DNA from: Costus lasius
Taxonomy: Eukaryota; Streptophyta; Magnoliopsida; Zingiberales; Costaceae
Assembly: GCA_027563935.2 (NCBI GenBank)
Contig: CM050449.1
Coordinates: 76,318,556-76,382,555 of the forward strand
Reading direction: 5' to 3'
Length of the DNA stretch: 64,000 nt
Part shown: positions 10,605 through 21,740 of the stretch, piece by piece
How the letters are laid out: every line of letters starts with the position of its first letter
Position numbering within the stretch: the stretch's first letter is position 1
Made by a program: the position numbers and the translations under genes
The notes under the pieces: model-generated
Seen by the model: only the letters and a program-made list of their open reading frames with translations
Told to the model about the DNA's origin: nothing
Databases searched by the model: none

Positions 10605-12307
10605 TGAAAGTGCCCCTTAGATTAGGGGGGTCCCCTTCTTGAGGGAGCAAAAACCCTAAAGTGATGGCGCATAAAATTTTGACTTGCGGAAACTAGGGTT
10701 TATAGGATCGACTTGCATGTTAAAAGATCAACTTAATGAAAAGCTATTCAAGATGATGCAAAACGATCATACCATCGCCATGGAGTAGATGTCGCCTTGG
10801 AAGCTAAAGTCGCAAGTGCCACTTCTCCAAAGTCTCGCACACAAGAGGATGAAGGCAAACTCTTTGTTGCTCCTTGTGCTAGCAAGGGTTCAAAGAATCC
10901 TTGATCGAATGAGAAAGGGATGGAGATCTTTTCTCTTGGCCGAATCCTCCTCAACCTTCAAGCGTCGCCACACACCACGAGAGTCGAGAGGAAAAAATCA
11001 GTTCAAGTGGCAAGAATAGAGATTACTCTAATCCGACGAGAGCCCCCCCACCAAGTGGAGATCATGGTTACTAAAAATAGTAACCACTCACCGCCCCATA
11101 TGTTCACGCCAAGTGAACTTGTCGCCAAGCCTTGAACCATGCGCTCATTCCATGAGCGGTTCATTTCGGTTTGGTCCAAGACCAATAAATCCAAGTATTA
11201 TGGTCTAGATCTTAAATAAACCCTAAGGTTCCCGATCTAACCGTCGATCTCCTTGATGCTCCTGATCTGACCGATCTGGCATCTATTCTCTCGATCGAAG
11301 CTTACCGATCTCAAGCTCTAATCAATCAAACATGATCAGACCAGATCTCACTCACAATCAGAGATTAAATCCCTTTAAACTGAACCTGAACAATTCAGTC
11401 CACACAATCTGACTTAAGTAAGCCATATCATCAAATTGTGCGACCCTGAGGGTTTCCTTTAAATGTCGGTAACGATAATTCTCATTATCACGATCAGTGA
11501 GGGGTATCTAGCAACACATCACTGTCTCCCGATATAGAGGAAAGAGTCTTCCAAGACTACACCCAAACCACAGCACAAGTGTGAATCATTTCACAAGGCA
11601 TGCATATTTCCTTTGCCACTGGATGTTCTTATTGGACAAGCCTGTCAAGCTCGTAACTCCAATATGATGAGCATGATTAGATCAGATGAACACTGTCACC
11701 TGGGTATGGCCATACACTCTCTCAATCATCTCATCCAGGGGGCCCCTTTAGAACATCACACTCCTTAAACAAGGAGACGGCAATCCTATGTCTATCACTA
11801 GTGCCCTAACCTGACTCAAGCTCATCATCCAAGATAGTCTATAATCATTATGTTTCAAATGATATTGAACTACCTCAAAACAATGACAATCATCATTTAG
11901 AAACACAAGTGATCTCAAGTCAGAGGAAATGTGCCACTTGTTGCAATCAAGGAATATTCATATTGCGACAAACAATTGAACATCCTAGTAGGGTCTGTCC
12001 AGTACATCCAATGTACCCATGAGTCTACATCTTATTCCATGCTCGAAGCATCCTATAAGATTAGACTACATATTAGTCTTATCCATATCAAGGTTGTCTC
12101 ATGTTCACCAAGATACATCGACTAAGGACATAATAGCATATCAGCCTAGCTGAACAGCGTTTGAGACATTATTCAGAAGAACATATATAGCAGCAGACAA
12201 TGTAGCTAACTGAATAACAACCATGCCTTTAAACATAACAGTTTATTACATGATACTGATACATTCCCATAGGCCTCAAACATTAGCCTTAAGGGCATAC
12301 CCCAACA
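10605..12307 (-). repeat. 5' LTR of Copia element B (1703 bp)
   Basis: It is the partner of 3173-4875, offset by exactly 7432 bp with no indel seen. As the 5' LTR it holds the promoter, reading leftwards into gag. A promoter cannot be placed precisely by eye. Confidence 0.95.
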
Positions 12308-12312
12308 AAGAC
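12308..12312. repeat. Target-site duplication AAGAC, right copy
   Basis: It matches 3168-3172 and sits between the ACA end of the LTR and the resumed host RT sequence (AGCGTTCC, encoding AFL). Confidence 0.95.
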
Positions 12313-13537
12313 AGCGTTCCTTAACGGGAAGCTAACTAAGGATGTGTATATGACACAACCTAATGACTTCATCCATCCTGCAGATACTAGTAAAGTCTGC
12401 AGGCTAAAGAAATCCATTTATGGATTAAAGCAAGCATCTCGAAGTTAGAATCTTCAGTTTGATGAAGCTGTGAGAGATTATAGCTTTATCAAAAGTGAAG
12501 ACCCGTGTGTGTATAAAAGGTTTAGTGGGAGCGTAATTACTTTCCTAGTCCTCTACGTCGATGACATCTTGATCATTGGAAATGACATTCCTGAAATGCA
12601 TGCTGTTAAAGCATGGTTAAAGAAATGTTTCCAGATGAAAGATCTAGGAGAAGCAGCCTATGTTTTAGGTGTGAAGATCTACAGGGATAGATCTAAGAGG
12701 CTTCTCGGGCTGTGCCAGAGTACTTACATCGAAAAAGTCCTGGAGAGATTTCATTTAGAGAATTCTAAACGAGGATATCTTCCAGTCAGACATGGTCTGA
12801 GTCTTTCGAAGAGTCAGTGTCCACAAACACAGACTGAGAAAGATGAAATGGACAATACGCCTTATGCTTCGGCTATTGGATCCATTATGTATGCGATGTT
12901 GTGTACTCGCCCAGACGTCGCTTACGGGTTAAGCGTGACCAGTCGTTTCCAAAGTAATCCAGGCTTGGCGCACTGGATTGCAGTCAAGAACATCTTAAAA
13001 TATCTGCGGAGGACCAAAGATATGTTCTTGATATATGGTGGTCAGGAAGAACTCAGTATTGAAGGGTATACTGACGCTTCGTTCCAGTCTGACCAGGATG
13101 ATTTCCGATCGCAATCAGGCTATGTTTTTAGCTTGAATGGAGGAGCAGTGGTGTGGAAAAGTTTCAAACAGTCAACTGTTGCTGATTCCACAACAGAAGC
13201 CGAGTATGTTGCAGCCTCGGAAGCATCCAAGGAGGCAGTGTGGATTCGTAAGTTCGTGAGAGAACTTGGTGTTGTTCCTTCGAGTGCAGATCCTTTGGTT
13301 ATCTTCTGTGATAACACTGGAGCAATCGCACAAGCAAAGGAACCACGGTCGCACCAGAAGTCCAAGCACATACAGAGACGGTTTCATTTGATCAGGGAGA
13401 TCATAGATCGTGGCGAGATCAAAGTCTGCAAGGTTCATACAGATGACAATCTGGCAGACCCACTTACCAAGCCTCTGGCGCAGCAGAAGCATGAGAAGCA
13501 CTGTAATAATATGGGTTTGAGATTTCTCAACCATTAG
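12313..13537 (+). pseudogene. Copia RT-RNase H, 3' part of the interrupted mosaic element
   Basis: From 12313 to about 12497 the text continues the family A RT (AFLNGK, YGLKQAS, with TGG to TAG at 12446) and matches 61890-62080. Near 12497-12503 it switches to family B text. From there to 13537 it is one open frame of about 345 codons with YVDD, YTDASF, TEAEY, CDNTGA and DNLADPLT, ending at the same codon as element B. In spots compared, this part differs from the inverted B copy at only about 1-2% of bases. The N-terminal half is dead, so the frame cannot make polyprotein. Three bases seem lost at the junction relative to both parents. Confidence 0.85.
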
Positions 13538-13540
13538 ATT

Positions 13541-13557
13541 AAGTGCAAGTGGGAGAT
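13541..13557 (+). other. Polypurine tract of the mosaic Copia element
   Basis: AAGTGCAAGTGGGAGAT directly precedes the LTR start TGTTGGGG at 13558. It is identical to that of element B. Confidence 0.8.
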
Positions 13558-15248
13558 TGTTGGGGTATGCCCTTAGCCTAATGTTTGAGGCCTTGGGATT
13601 GTATCAGTATCATGTAATAAACTCTTCTGTTTATAAAGGCATGGTTATTATCCAGTTTGCTACATTGTCTGCTGCAATATATGTTCTTCTTGGATAATGT
13701 CTCAAAGCTGTTCAGCTAGGCTGACATGCTATAAGTCCTTAGTCGATATATCTTGGTGAACATGAGACAGCCTTGATATGATTGAGACTAATATGTGTTC
13801 TGATCTTATAGGATGCTTCGAGCATGGAATAAGATGTAGACTCATGGGTACATTGGATGTACTGGACAGACCCTACTAGGATATTCAATTGTTTGTCACA
13901 ATGTGAATAATCCTTGTATATGACAAGTGGCACATTTCCTCTGACTTGAGATCACTTGTGTTTTCTAAATGATGATTGTCATTGTTTTGAGATAGTTCGA
14001 TATCATTTGAAACATAATGATTATAGACTATCTTGGATGGTGAGCTTGAGTCATGTTAGGGCACTAGTGATAGACATAGGATTGCCGTCTCCTTGTTTAA
14101 GGAGTGTGATGTTCTAAAGGGGCCCCCTGGATGAGATGATTGAGAAAGTGTATGGCCATACCCAGGTGACTATGTTCATCTGATCTAATCATGCTCATCA
14201 TATTGGAGTTACAAGTTTGACACGCTTGTCCAATAAGAACATCCAGTGGCAAAGGAAATATGTATGCTTCGTGAGTTGGATTCACACTTGTGCTGTGTTT
14301 TGGGTGTAGTCTTGGAAGACTCTTTTCTTTATATCGGGAGACAGTGATGTGTTGCTAGATACCCCTCACTGATCGTGATGACGTAAGTTATCGTTACCGA
14401 CAATTAAAGGAAACCCTCAGGGTCGCACAATTGATGATATGGCTTACTTAAGTCAGATCGTGTGGACTGAATTAGTTGGGTTCAGTTTAAAGGGATTTAA
14501 TCTCTGATTATGAGTGAGATCCGGTCTGATCATGTTTGATTGATTAGGGCTTGAGATCGGTAAGCTTTGATCGAGAGAATGGATGCTTGATCAGTGAGAT
14601 CAGGAGCATCAAGAGATCAACGGTTAGATCTGGAACCTTAGGGTTTTAATTTGATCTAGGCCATGTCGCTTGGTTTATTTGGCTATTGAACCAAATTCAA
14701 GATGAACCGGCTCATGGATGAGCGCATGGTTCAAGGGTGAAGTGAGTTGGCGATTGGGGTAAACCCATGATCGCAAGTGGAGAAGTGGCATGCTATTTTT
14801 AGATAGCACTTCTCTTGCGTGACCACCTCTCACGTTCACGCCCCCCTTTCTCTCTTGTGTTCGTCGCCTTGCCTCTTGCTCTTGACGAGAGAACTTGGTG
14901 TTGTGAAGAGGTTGACGAAAAGAGAAAAAGAAATCGCCAAGCAAAACATCTCTTCCCTTTTACCATTCGACAAGGACACCTTTGGGCCTTGCTAGCACAA
15001 GGAGCGCCAAAGAGGAGTAGGCGACATCAACTGTGTGCGTCACCTCTGGAGAAGATCCAGTTCGATCTTTGCTTCCAAGGCGCCATCTAGAAATGGCTAT
15101 GGTATGATTCTATCTCTTCCGTGCAATCGGATTTTATATGGTTGATCATATCTCATGAAACTAATCCTTTGAAACCCTTTCCGCTGCTTAAAATTTTAAT
15201 ATGCGCCATGATGGGTTTCGCCCCCCTCTTGAAAGGGGTTCTTTCAGT
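13558..15248 (+). repeat. 3' LTR of the mosaic Copia element (B-like, 1691 bp)
   Basis: It starts TGTTGGGG and ends TTCTTTCA, and is homologous to the 1703-bp LTR of element B in opposite orientation. It is clearly more diverged than the adjoining coding part: roughly 9% in the first 300 bp, about 4-5% in the middle, and poorly alignable near the end (14650-15240). It carries the polyadenylation region of the element. The matching 5' LTR would lie left of the window. Confidence 0.85.
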
Positions 15249-16080
15249 ATCAAGGTGTGCGACCCTGTAGGTTCCTCTGACGCTGGCAGTGCTGACCAAA
15301 GGTCATCACAAGCAGTGAGTGGCACCTAGCAGTGCATCGCTGCTACCCAGGTCATTGGAATGGATATCGACATCGACATCCCCATCATCGCAACTAGGTA
15401 CAGATGCATTACAGTCTCTTTGCCGGACTGATATCCGATTGGACAAGTGTGTCACCACTTGTTTTTCACCCAATCACATGGCTATGACTAAAACAGGTTC
15501 TTACCTGGGTATGGCCATACACCCTCAGTCATAGAACCATAGAGGAGCTCCATGGATATCATACTTCCTTAGGGAAGGGGCAAAATCCTATGTCTGTCCA
15601 TTGACCTTCTCATATGGGTCGTGACATGCTCAATGACAACCGTTATGACCTCCCAACTACAGCGAGGTGTTAGGTTGTATCAAAGCAAGTCGCTAACCAT
15701 ATAGAACGATCAATGACATCAAGTCAAGGGATCAATGCATCTCCTATCACTTGTGAGGATAACTTATGACACCAAGTCATAGCCTCACAGCGGGTCTTTC
15801 CAGTATATCCTCCAATGATATACCCATGTGTCTGCGTTAGCACCACGTGCCTAACCAGTCTCACAAGTACCATAGCTGTCCCATATCCACTAAGGTACAT
15901 CGACTGGGGACAATAGTTTGAGCACAGATCCAATCTGTCTCCAGGGACATTATCATGTTAGTACATGTGCGCAGATGTAAACAAACATTGACAATGACAA
16001 TGCCAGAATGATATATATAAATATCAAAGTCAAGTAGTACATAAGTGGACCAAAACTAGGTCCTAGGGCATATACACCAA
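15249..16080 (-). repeat. Partial family-A-type LTR, inverted, truncated at 15249
   Basis: In reverse it starts TGTTGGTGTATATGCCC at 16080 and aligns with the first 860 or so bases of the A LTR at 55837. It stops abruptly at 15249 where the B-like LTR ends. The simplest reading is that the mosaic element inserted into this LTR, with the rest of it lying beyond the left window edge. GTATC (15249-15253) would then be the target duplication. Confidence 0.75.
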
Positions 16081-16470
16081 CAGCTCGGTGATAGATCTAC
16101 GTCTGTGACTTCACGACAGGCGACACATCTGTGTCCCTGACTTCAATGATAGATCCTAGCTCGGCAACACTCTGGCAACAGATCTGCGTCCATGAACCAG
16201 CTCTTAGCAACAATCTGCATCCGCGATAAATCTGTGTCCGTGAACCAGCTCTTAGCAACAGATCTGCGTCCACAATTTCTTTTTGCTTTCACATCTCTCA
16301 TCTATCTCCGCATCGAGCTCCGGTGACCAGTTTTCCATCTCAGCCTCGCATCCAACTTCACATCTCAGTCCCATCTAGCTCCGGTGACTAGCTACACATC
16401 CGACTCTAGTGACTAGCTACGCGTCCGGCGACCCGCTATGCATCTGGTGACTCCTCAGGACTCCTTATGT
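16081..16470. repeat. Imperfect short tandem repeats
   Basis: A phrase like 'gatctgcgtcc(a/g)tgaaccagctcttagcaac' recurs with decay between about 16130 and 16275. 'ctccggtgactagctac' type repeats follow to 16445. No coding sense was seen. The origin is unknown, possibly an LTR or element terminus. Confidence 0.5.
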
Positions 16471-16572
16471 GCTTCATAAGTAAACATATGTTTACTTAAC
16501 ATAAGTTTAAATGTTTACTTAAATGTATGTTTACTTAAACGTATGTTTAACTTCTAATGTTTATCTTATGTT

Positions 16573-16740
16573 AATTCAAGCTATCACAACCTGATAACAT
16601 GCTTAGATCTTGCTTATATTTGCATATGTTTTTATACTTATACCTTCATACTTTTTAATTCAAGCTATCACAACCGGATAACATGCTTAGATATTGCTTA
16701 TATTTGCATATGTTTTTATACTTATACCTTCATACTTTTT
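16573..16740. repeat. 84-bp tandem duplication
   Basis: Two adjoining copies (16573-16656 and 16657-16740) start AATTCAAGCTATCACAACC and differ at very few sites. Just upstream (16485-16560) is a run of 'atgtttacttaa' repeats. This is AT-rich DNA at the edge of the Harbinger relic. Confidence 0.8.
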
Positions 16741-16805
16741 AATTCAAACTCAATAGCACCGACAACAAAAACAAAGCAACATGGAACATATAAACCATCA
16801 TAATA

Positions 16806-17578
16806 TTTTGCATTATCTGTATCACTACAATCAAGAAAAACATGCATCCAGACACACATTTGACTGCCCAAGGATGGAAATTCATTCTCGAGAATTTCCA
16901 TCAACTCACTAGATTGAATTATGATAAACTTCAATTAAAAAATAAATGGGATCAGCTAGAAGCTGATTGGAAATTATGAAAAGAATTAAAGGGCAAGGAA
17001 ACTGGACTTGGCTGGAATACAAGATTGGACATAGTAGATGCAACCCTTGATTGGTGGGCAACAAAAATTGTGGTATGAATCTTATTTAGTATTTTTTTTT
17101 TGTTTGTTTGTTTTGTGGTTTAGGGATTATATATATATATATCTTATGTTAATTGTAGATTAACAAGGAGTATGCTAAGTTTCAAAAGAAAGGTCTTCAC
17201 CCAAACATCAAGAAGAAGAATAATCTCATGTTTGGGCAAACAATTGCCCCTAGCAATTTTTGTTATATTGCACCTCTTGAAGATGCGGTAGGGGAAGATG
17301 ATGCGGCAGGATATGTGCTAGAAGAGGAACCAGTCACACCATCCTCACTACCAAGCTCTAGTAGAAAGAAAACTAGGAACACTTCTTCAGCCGGCTTAAA
17401 GGATGATATTCATAGATTAGCTTCATGTGTTGAACAAAGACTAGACGAACCAACACATGATTATGCTGACTGCATGAATGAACTCAATGTTCTTTTGGGT
17501 ATTCATCGTGGTGGTCGTTTGTACTTCTTTGCCTCTACTCTCTTTGAACAGAAGTCAAAGAGAATTGCTTTTAAATAG
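16806..17578 (+). pseudogene. PIF/Harbinger Myb/SANT-like protein, decayed
   Basis: The translation from about 16806 reads as the Myb/SANT-like DNA-binding protein that accompanies plant PIF/Harbinger transposases: IKKNMHPDTHLT, LKNKWDQLEADWKL, KELKGKETGLGW, then DWWATKI. An in-frame TGA stands where the family has Trp (WKL-stop-KELKG, near 16977). A GT-AG intron fits 17073-17158, after which INKEYAKFQKKGL continues into a Ser/Glu-rich tail ending at TAG 17576-17578. In active elements this protein binds the element ends and helps the transposase into the nucleus. The start codon is not preserved. The gene lies just upstream of the transposase on the same strand, the usual arrangement. Confidence 0.8.
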
Positions 17579-17773
17579 ATGACAACTACTAAATAGAAGC
17601 TAGGATGGTTGAACTATCACTACAAGGAGCTTTATAACTACTTATGGGTGACTTTTGTTATGTTTGACTATTAGATGATGCTATTTTGTTATGTTTGTTA
17701 TGGGTGTCTGGACTTTGTTATGTTTGTCTTTGTTATGAACTATGTTGGTTATGATGCTCTTTTGTTATGAACT

Positions 17774-19096
17774 ATGTTTGTGATGATGCTCTTTGTTTTA
17801 CTTATGCATTTGTTATATTTATTGTTAGATATAAACCCTAATAGTAGGAACAATGCATCTGGCGATGGGACTACAGATTCGTCAAAAAAGTTTTGGACTC
17901 TAGTTCAATGTTCACAGGTTGCGATAACAGAATATTATGAAACATATTTGAATAAGTCACCTTGTATGGCATCTGAGTGTATAGGAATAAGATGGAAGGT
18001 GGAAATAATAGATGGACACCCAGAAAGATGTAGAAGAATGATGAGGATGGAACGAGCTGATTTCATGCAATTGTGTATTATTCTAGAGAACACATATAGA
18101 TTGAAGCCCTCAAGGAACATGTCAACCTTTAAAACAGTTGGCATGTTTATTTATACATTGGCCCAAGGTGCTTCAAATAGACAAGCTCAGTAAAGATTTC
18201 AACATTCTGGTGAAACTATGAACAGAAATTTCCATGAAGTATTAAAATTAGTTTGTAAATTTGCAAAGGTTTTGATAGAGCCGGTTGATAGGGAGTTTCG
18301 AAAAATTCCAAAATAGATATTATATGATAACCGGTATATGTCTCATTTTAAGGTAAGTTTATATTCTTTATTCATATATCAAATTTTATATAATAATGAT
18401 TTTAATATATTTGTTCTATATTTATATGATTGTATTAGGGCAATTGATGGTATATATATAGATGCAATTGTACCACTTGTAGATCAATTATCATTTATAG
18501 GAATAAAAGGCTGGCCAACTCAAAACATTCTGGCTGTTTGTAGCTTTAATAAGAGATTCATATTTGCACTAGCTGGATTTGAAGATTCAGCTCATGATGC
18601 TTATGTTCTCTCACGAGCCATAAATGAACTAAGTCATATATTTCCAAAACCTTCTCCAGGTATATTTCCAAAACTAATCATAATGTATATTAAAAATCTT
18701 TTACTGTCATTAATTAGAAATGTTCTTATAATTTGTAGGGAAGTATTATTTAGTTGATGTTGGCTACTCATAGATGAGTGGGTACCTTGGGCCTTATAGA
18801 GGAGTGAGGTATCATATTCAATAATATCAACAAGGGCATCCACCACAAGGACATAAGGAAGTGTTTAATAAGACACACTCCTCGCTTAGAAGTTACATAG
18901 AGCGATGTTTTGGAGTCTAGAAAAAAAGATGGGATGTATTACGAGACATACCTTCGTTTGCTTATGCAACACAGGTGAAATTGTAATTGCAACAATGGCA
19001 CTACACAATTACATTAGGCAAACAGCAAATACAGATCCTATTTTCCAAGAAGTTGATTCTACTTCTGATTTCATTCCAGAAGATAATTTTAATTAA
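17774..19096 (+). pseudogene. PIF/Harbinger DDE transposase (HARBI1-like), decayed
   Basis: The pieces appear in family order: an N-terminal part (GHPERCRRMMRME, TFKTVGMFIYTLAQG, 17990-18190), the first catalytic Asp in AIDGIYIDAIVP (18440-18480), the second in LAGFEDSAHDAYVL (about 18570), YLVDVGYS and GYLGPYRGVRYHI (18745-18820), and the Glu in YIERCFG (about 18895), then MALHNYIR. All three catalytic acidic residues are still readable. Stops and frameshifts break the chain (for example after RQAQ at 18191 and after CFGV). GT-AG introns fit 18353-18438 (phase uncertain) and 18660-18738. The element cut and pasted DNA; this copy is dead. No terminal inverted repeats were found by eye. Confidence 0.85.
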
Positions 19097-19199
19097 GTTG
19101 AAGAGATTGATGAATAGCAATCCAGCCATACTGAGAAGGGTATGTTACGCAATCAAAATACTCTATCTTTATTAACATGACCTATGTAACCTAAAAATA

Positions 19200-21740
19200 A
19201 TTTTGTTGTATGTATAACTTTGGTGTGGTATCCAAGATATTATGAACTTTTTGTAGTATCAAACTATGAACTTATTATGTTATTAAAATTACTTATGTGT
19301 AATCATATTTAATGTTATTTTCAGTCTCTACTTAATATTACAGTACAGTAGTTTATTCTGCTTAGTAGCATAGTTGCTGAACTAAACAACTGGGTACTTC
19401 CCCCAATAGTTAACTTTTAACCAGTAATTCTTTAGCTAGCAGAAGCTAAAGGCAGAATCAGACCCGAAACTAGGCCAAAGTAAGTTGAAACAGTTTATAA
19501 GATAATTGAGAAGCACAATTATTTTTTTTAAAATCCAGAGGAAAATCAATTTGTATCACAATTTAAGAGAAGCCTGAAAGTTGGTCCGGATACCCGACTT
19601 ATTAATTTATTTATGAACAGTTAATATAAATTTTGAATAAAAATTAATAAATAACAGTAAACGATGATACTGTTACGAACAAGAATACAAAAATGTAAAT
19701 AGAAATAGTGTGTAAGACTAGTGAGAAAGTATCGACAGCTCTAAAAATGATTACTGTTAAAGTTATTTTTAAAAATAATCAGTGTTTTATGAACAATAAT
19801 TTTTTGATGATCAATACTATTACTTTTTAAGTGATCAGCAGTAATTATTTTTTATATTTTTTAAATAAAAATGATTTATTAAATATAATAAATTTTATAA
19901 AAAAAACGAAAACAAAACTCTTCTCATAGAGTTATAGTCAAACAAACAGTAATAAGAAATGATTTTTTTAATATTATTTTATGTAATATTCTACTTCGCT
20001 TTTATTAAAAAAATTAGAGAAATTACAAGATTTGAAAACCAAATTGGTAAGAATTAAAAATAGATAATCGGTATCAAAAAAACAGTAATCAAATTTAATA
20101 GTATACAAAAGAAATAAAAAGAAAATTTTTTCTTTAAATTATTTAACTTTTTCGAACAGAAAAAGTTAAGATAGAAATGCGAGTGAATAGATTTGGAAAA
20201 AACCAATACGCAAACAGCAATTCATGTAAATATATTAAACCCGAATAAAAAAATTTCCCTAATACCAATTAACAATACTTAAACTGATTTAAAAACCTAA
20301 TTTAGATTTACCCATGGCAAGATCCCTTACAGTTTCTTATGAACAGAAAGATGAACAATATATATTTTAATATATGAATAGTATAATTTGTCCTTAAAAA
20401 ATAAAATTATTAGAAAAATTCTATTTAACTATTTTTTAATGTAATACGTAAATAGTAAACTACCATGCAACACTTTCACCTAAGATTATTATTGTGAATT
20501 TTGAAGTAATTTATTTTATTAATAATTTTACATGTTTATAAAATATTAATTTGTATATATTAAAAAAAATAAAAAAAATGAAAAACTCGAAAGCATGTTA
20601 CGATTTGCTATTAGGTAAAAATTTTAAGTCCAAGATCTTGGCCAAAAGCCCAGTAGCATCTTAATTGGCTAAAATAAAGCAATTGCCAAATCAATCAATG
20701 GATTGAAAACTTGCATTCAATTGACAACAATTAAATTCAATCACGAACTTAATTGATTAATTGAAAAGATGGACGGCAAGATCAAATTCATCATCGGCAA
20801 ATAGAGCATTAACGTTACCAGTATTAAGTGGTAACATTTAATCAATTAATACATTTAATGTTTTTTTTTTATTTTACTCTAACACTTGTCACGTTTGGGA
20901 GAGCAAGCCTTGGTTGCTACTTGCTCGGAGATCATCAAGTCGAGTCCAGCTACTCCAAAGTTGTATTCAAATAGGAGTTCCGCTTAAACTTATCACTAGT
21001 GATTCATTTACTACTATTTTTTACTTAAAAGGAATTTAGTAGACAATTAATAAACAAAAATTTTGTAGAAAAAAAAATTAAGGCATTTGTGCTCCAGGGA
21101 AGAGATAGTGATGCAGATGGAAAGTGTGTGCTAATCTATGGAATTTAAAGTAATTTTTTATTTTTTTTATTTTTCATAATAGACATTAAACTTCAGAAAA
21201 CAACCAGAAATCTAGAACTATAAAAATTAATGACTTATGAAAGTAGCTATATTGTACAGGAGGTTCCAATGATCCAATACTATAAGTGACTAACCCAAGT
21301 AGCAGAACGAAACTAGTTCTTTGAATCGTATCAAAATTAGAGAGTTAAGATCTGTCGGGCAAGTAGAACATCTGCAACAAAATGGTTAGTCAGATCAATA
21401 AATTAAACAGCACAGAAATTTATCAAACCTCAAAAGTTGCAATGCATCCTAGGATGAATTGGTGATTTTTCAATGGAACCAATTGATCCACGAGCTAGAA
21501 TGAAACAGGTTTTTCCTAGTCATGTGAAAGATTAGGGTTCTAGCTTATCAAAGCACATTAATTACCTGCAAAAAAATGCTATTCAGATTAGTAAAGGAAA
21601 CATTTGTAGGAGTTAATCAGTCATTACAAAATGCTATGTCAGGCAGGATCATCCATTGATCCTTGAATTGAATCAAATTATCCGGATGGTAGTGAAAGAT
21701 GAGTTATTCCTATTCATGCCAGATATAAAGAGTTTTGCTG
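19200..21740. other. AT-rich DNA without recognised genes
   Basis: This is very AT-rich sequence, especially 19480-20600. Phrases around 'gaacagt' and 'gaacaataa' recur near 19610-19800. No protein homology, RNA gene or clear element ends were seen. Confidence 0.6.

Larger units (their letters stand above)
3173..12307 (-). mobile_element. Complete young Copia LTR retrotransposon, family B, nested in family A relic
   Basis: The element is 9135 bp on the minus strand: LTR (10605-12307), primer-binding site (10591-10602), leader, gag-protease (7509-8777), integrase-RT-RNase H (4896-7508), polypurine tract (4876-4892) and LTR (3173-4875). The LTRs have equal length (1703 bp). Reading them against each other I found only two differences (near 3967/11399 and 4728/12160), so the insertion is recent. 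All catalytic motifs of pol are intact. Two small indels put about 75 codons between protease and integrase out of frame. The domain order protease-integrase-RT-RNase H defines Copia. Integrase and RT wording and the 1.7-kb LTR point to the Angela/Tork group, an inference. Confidence 0.95.
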
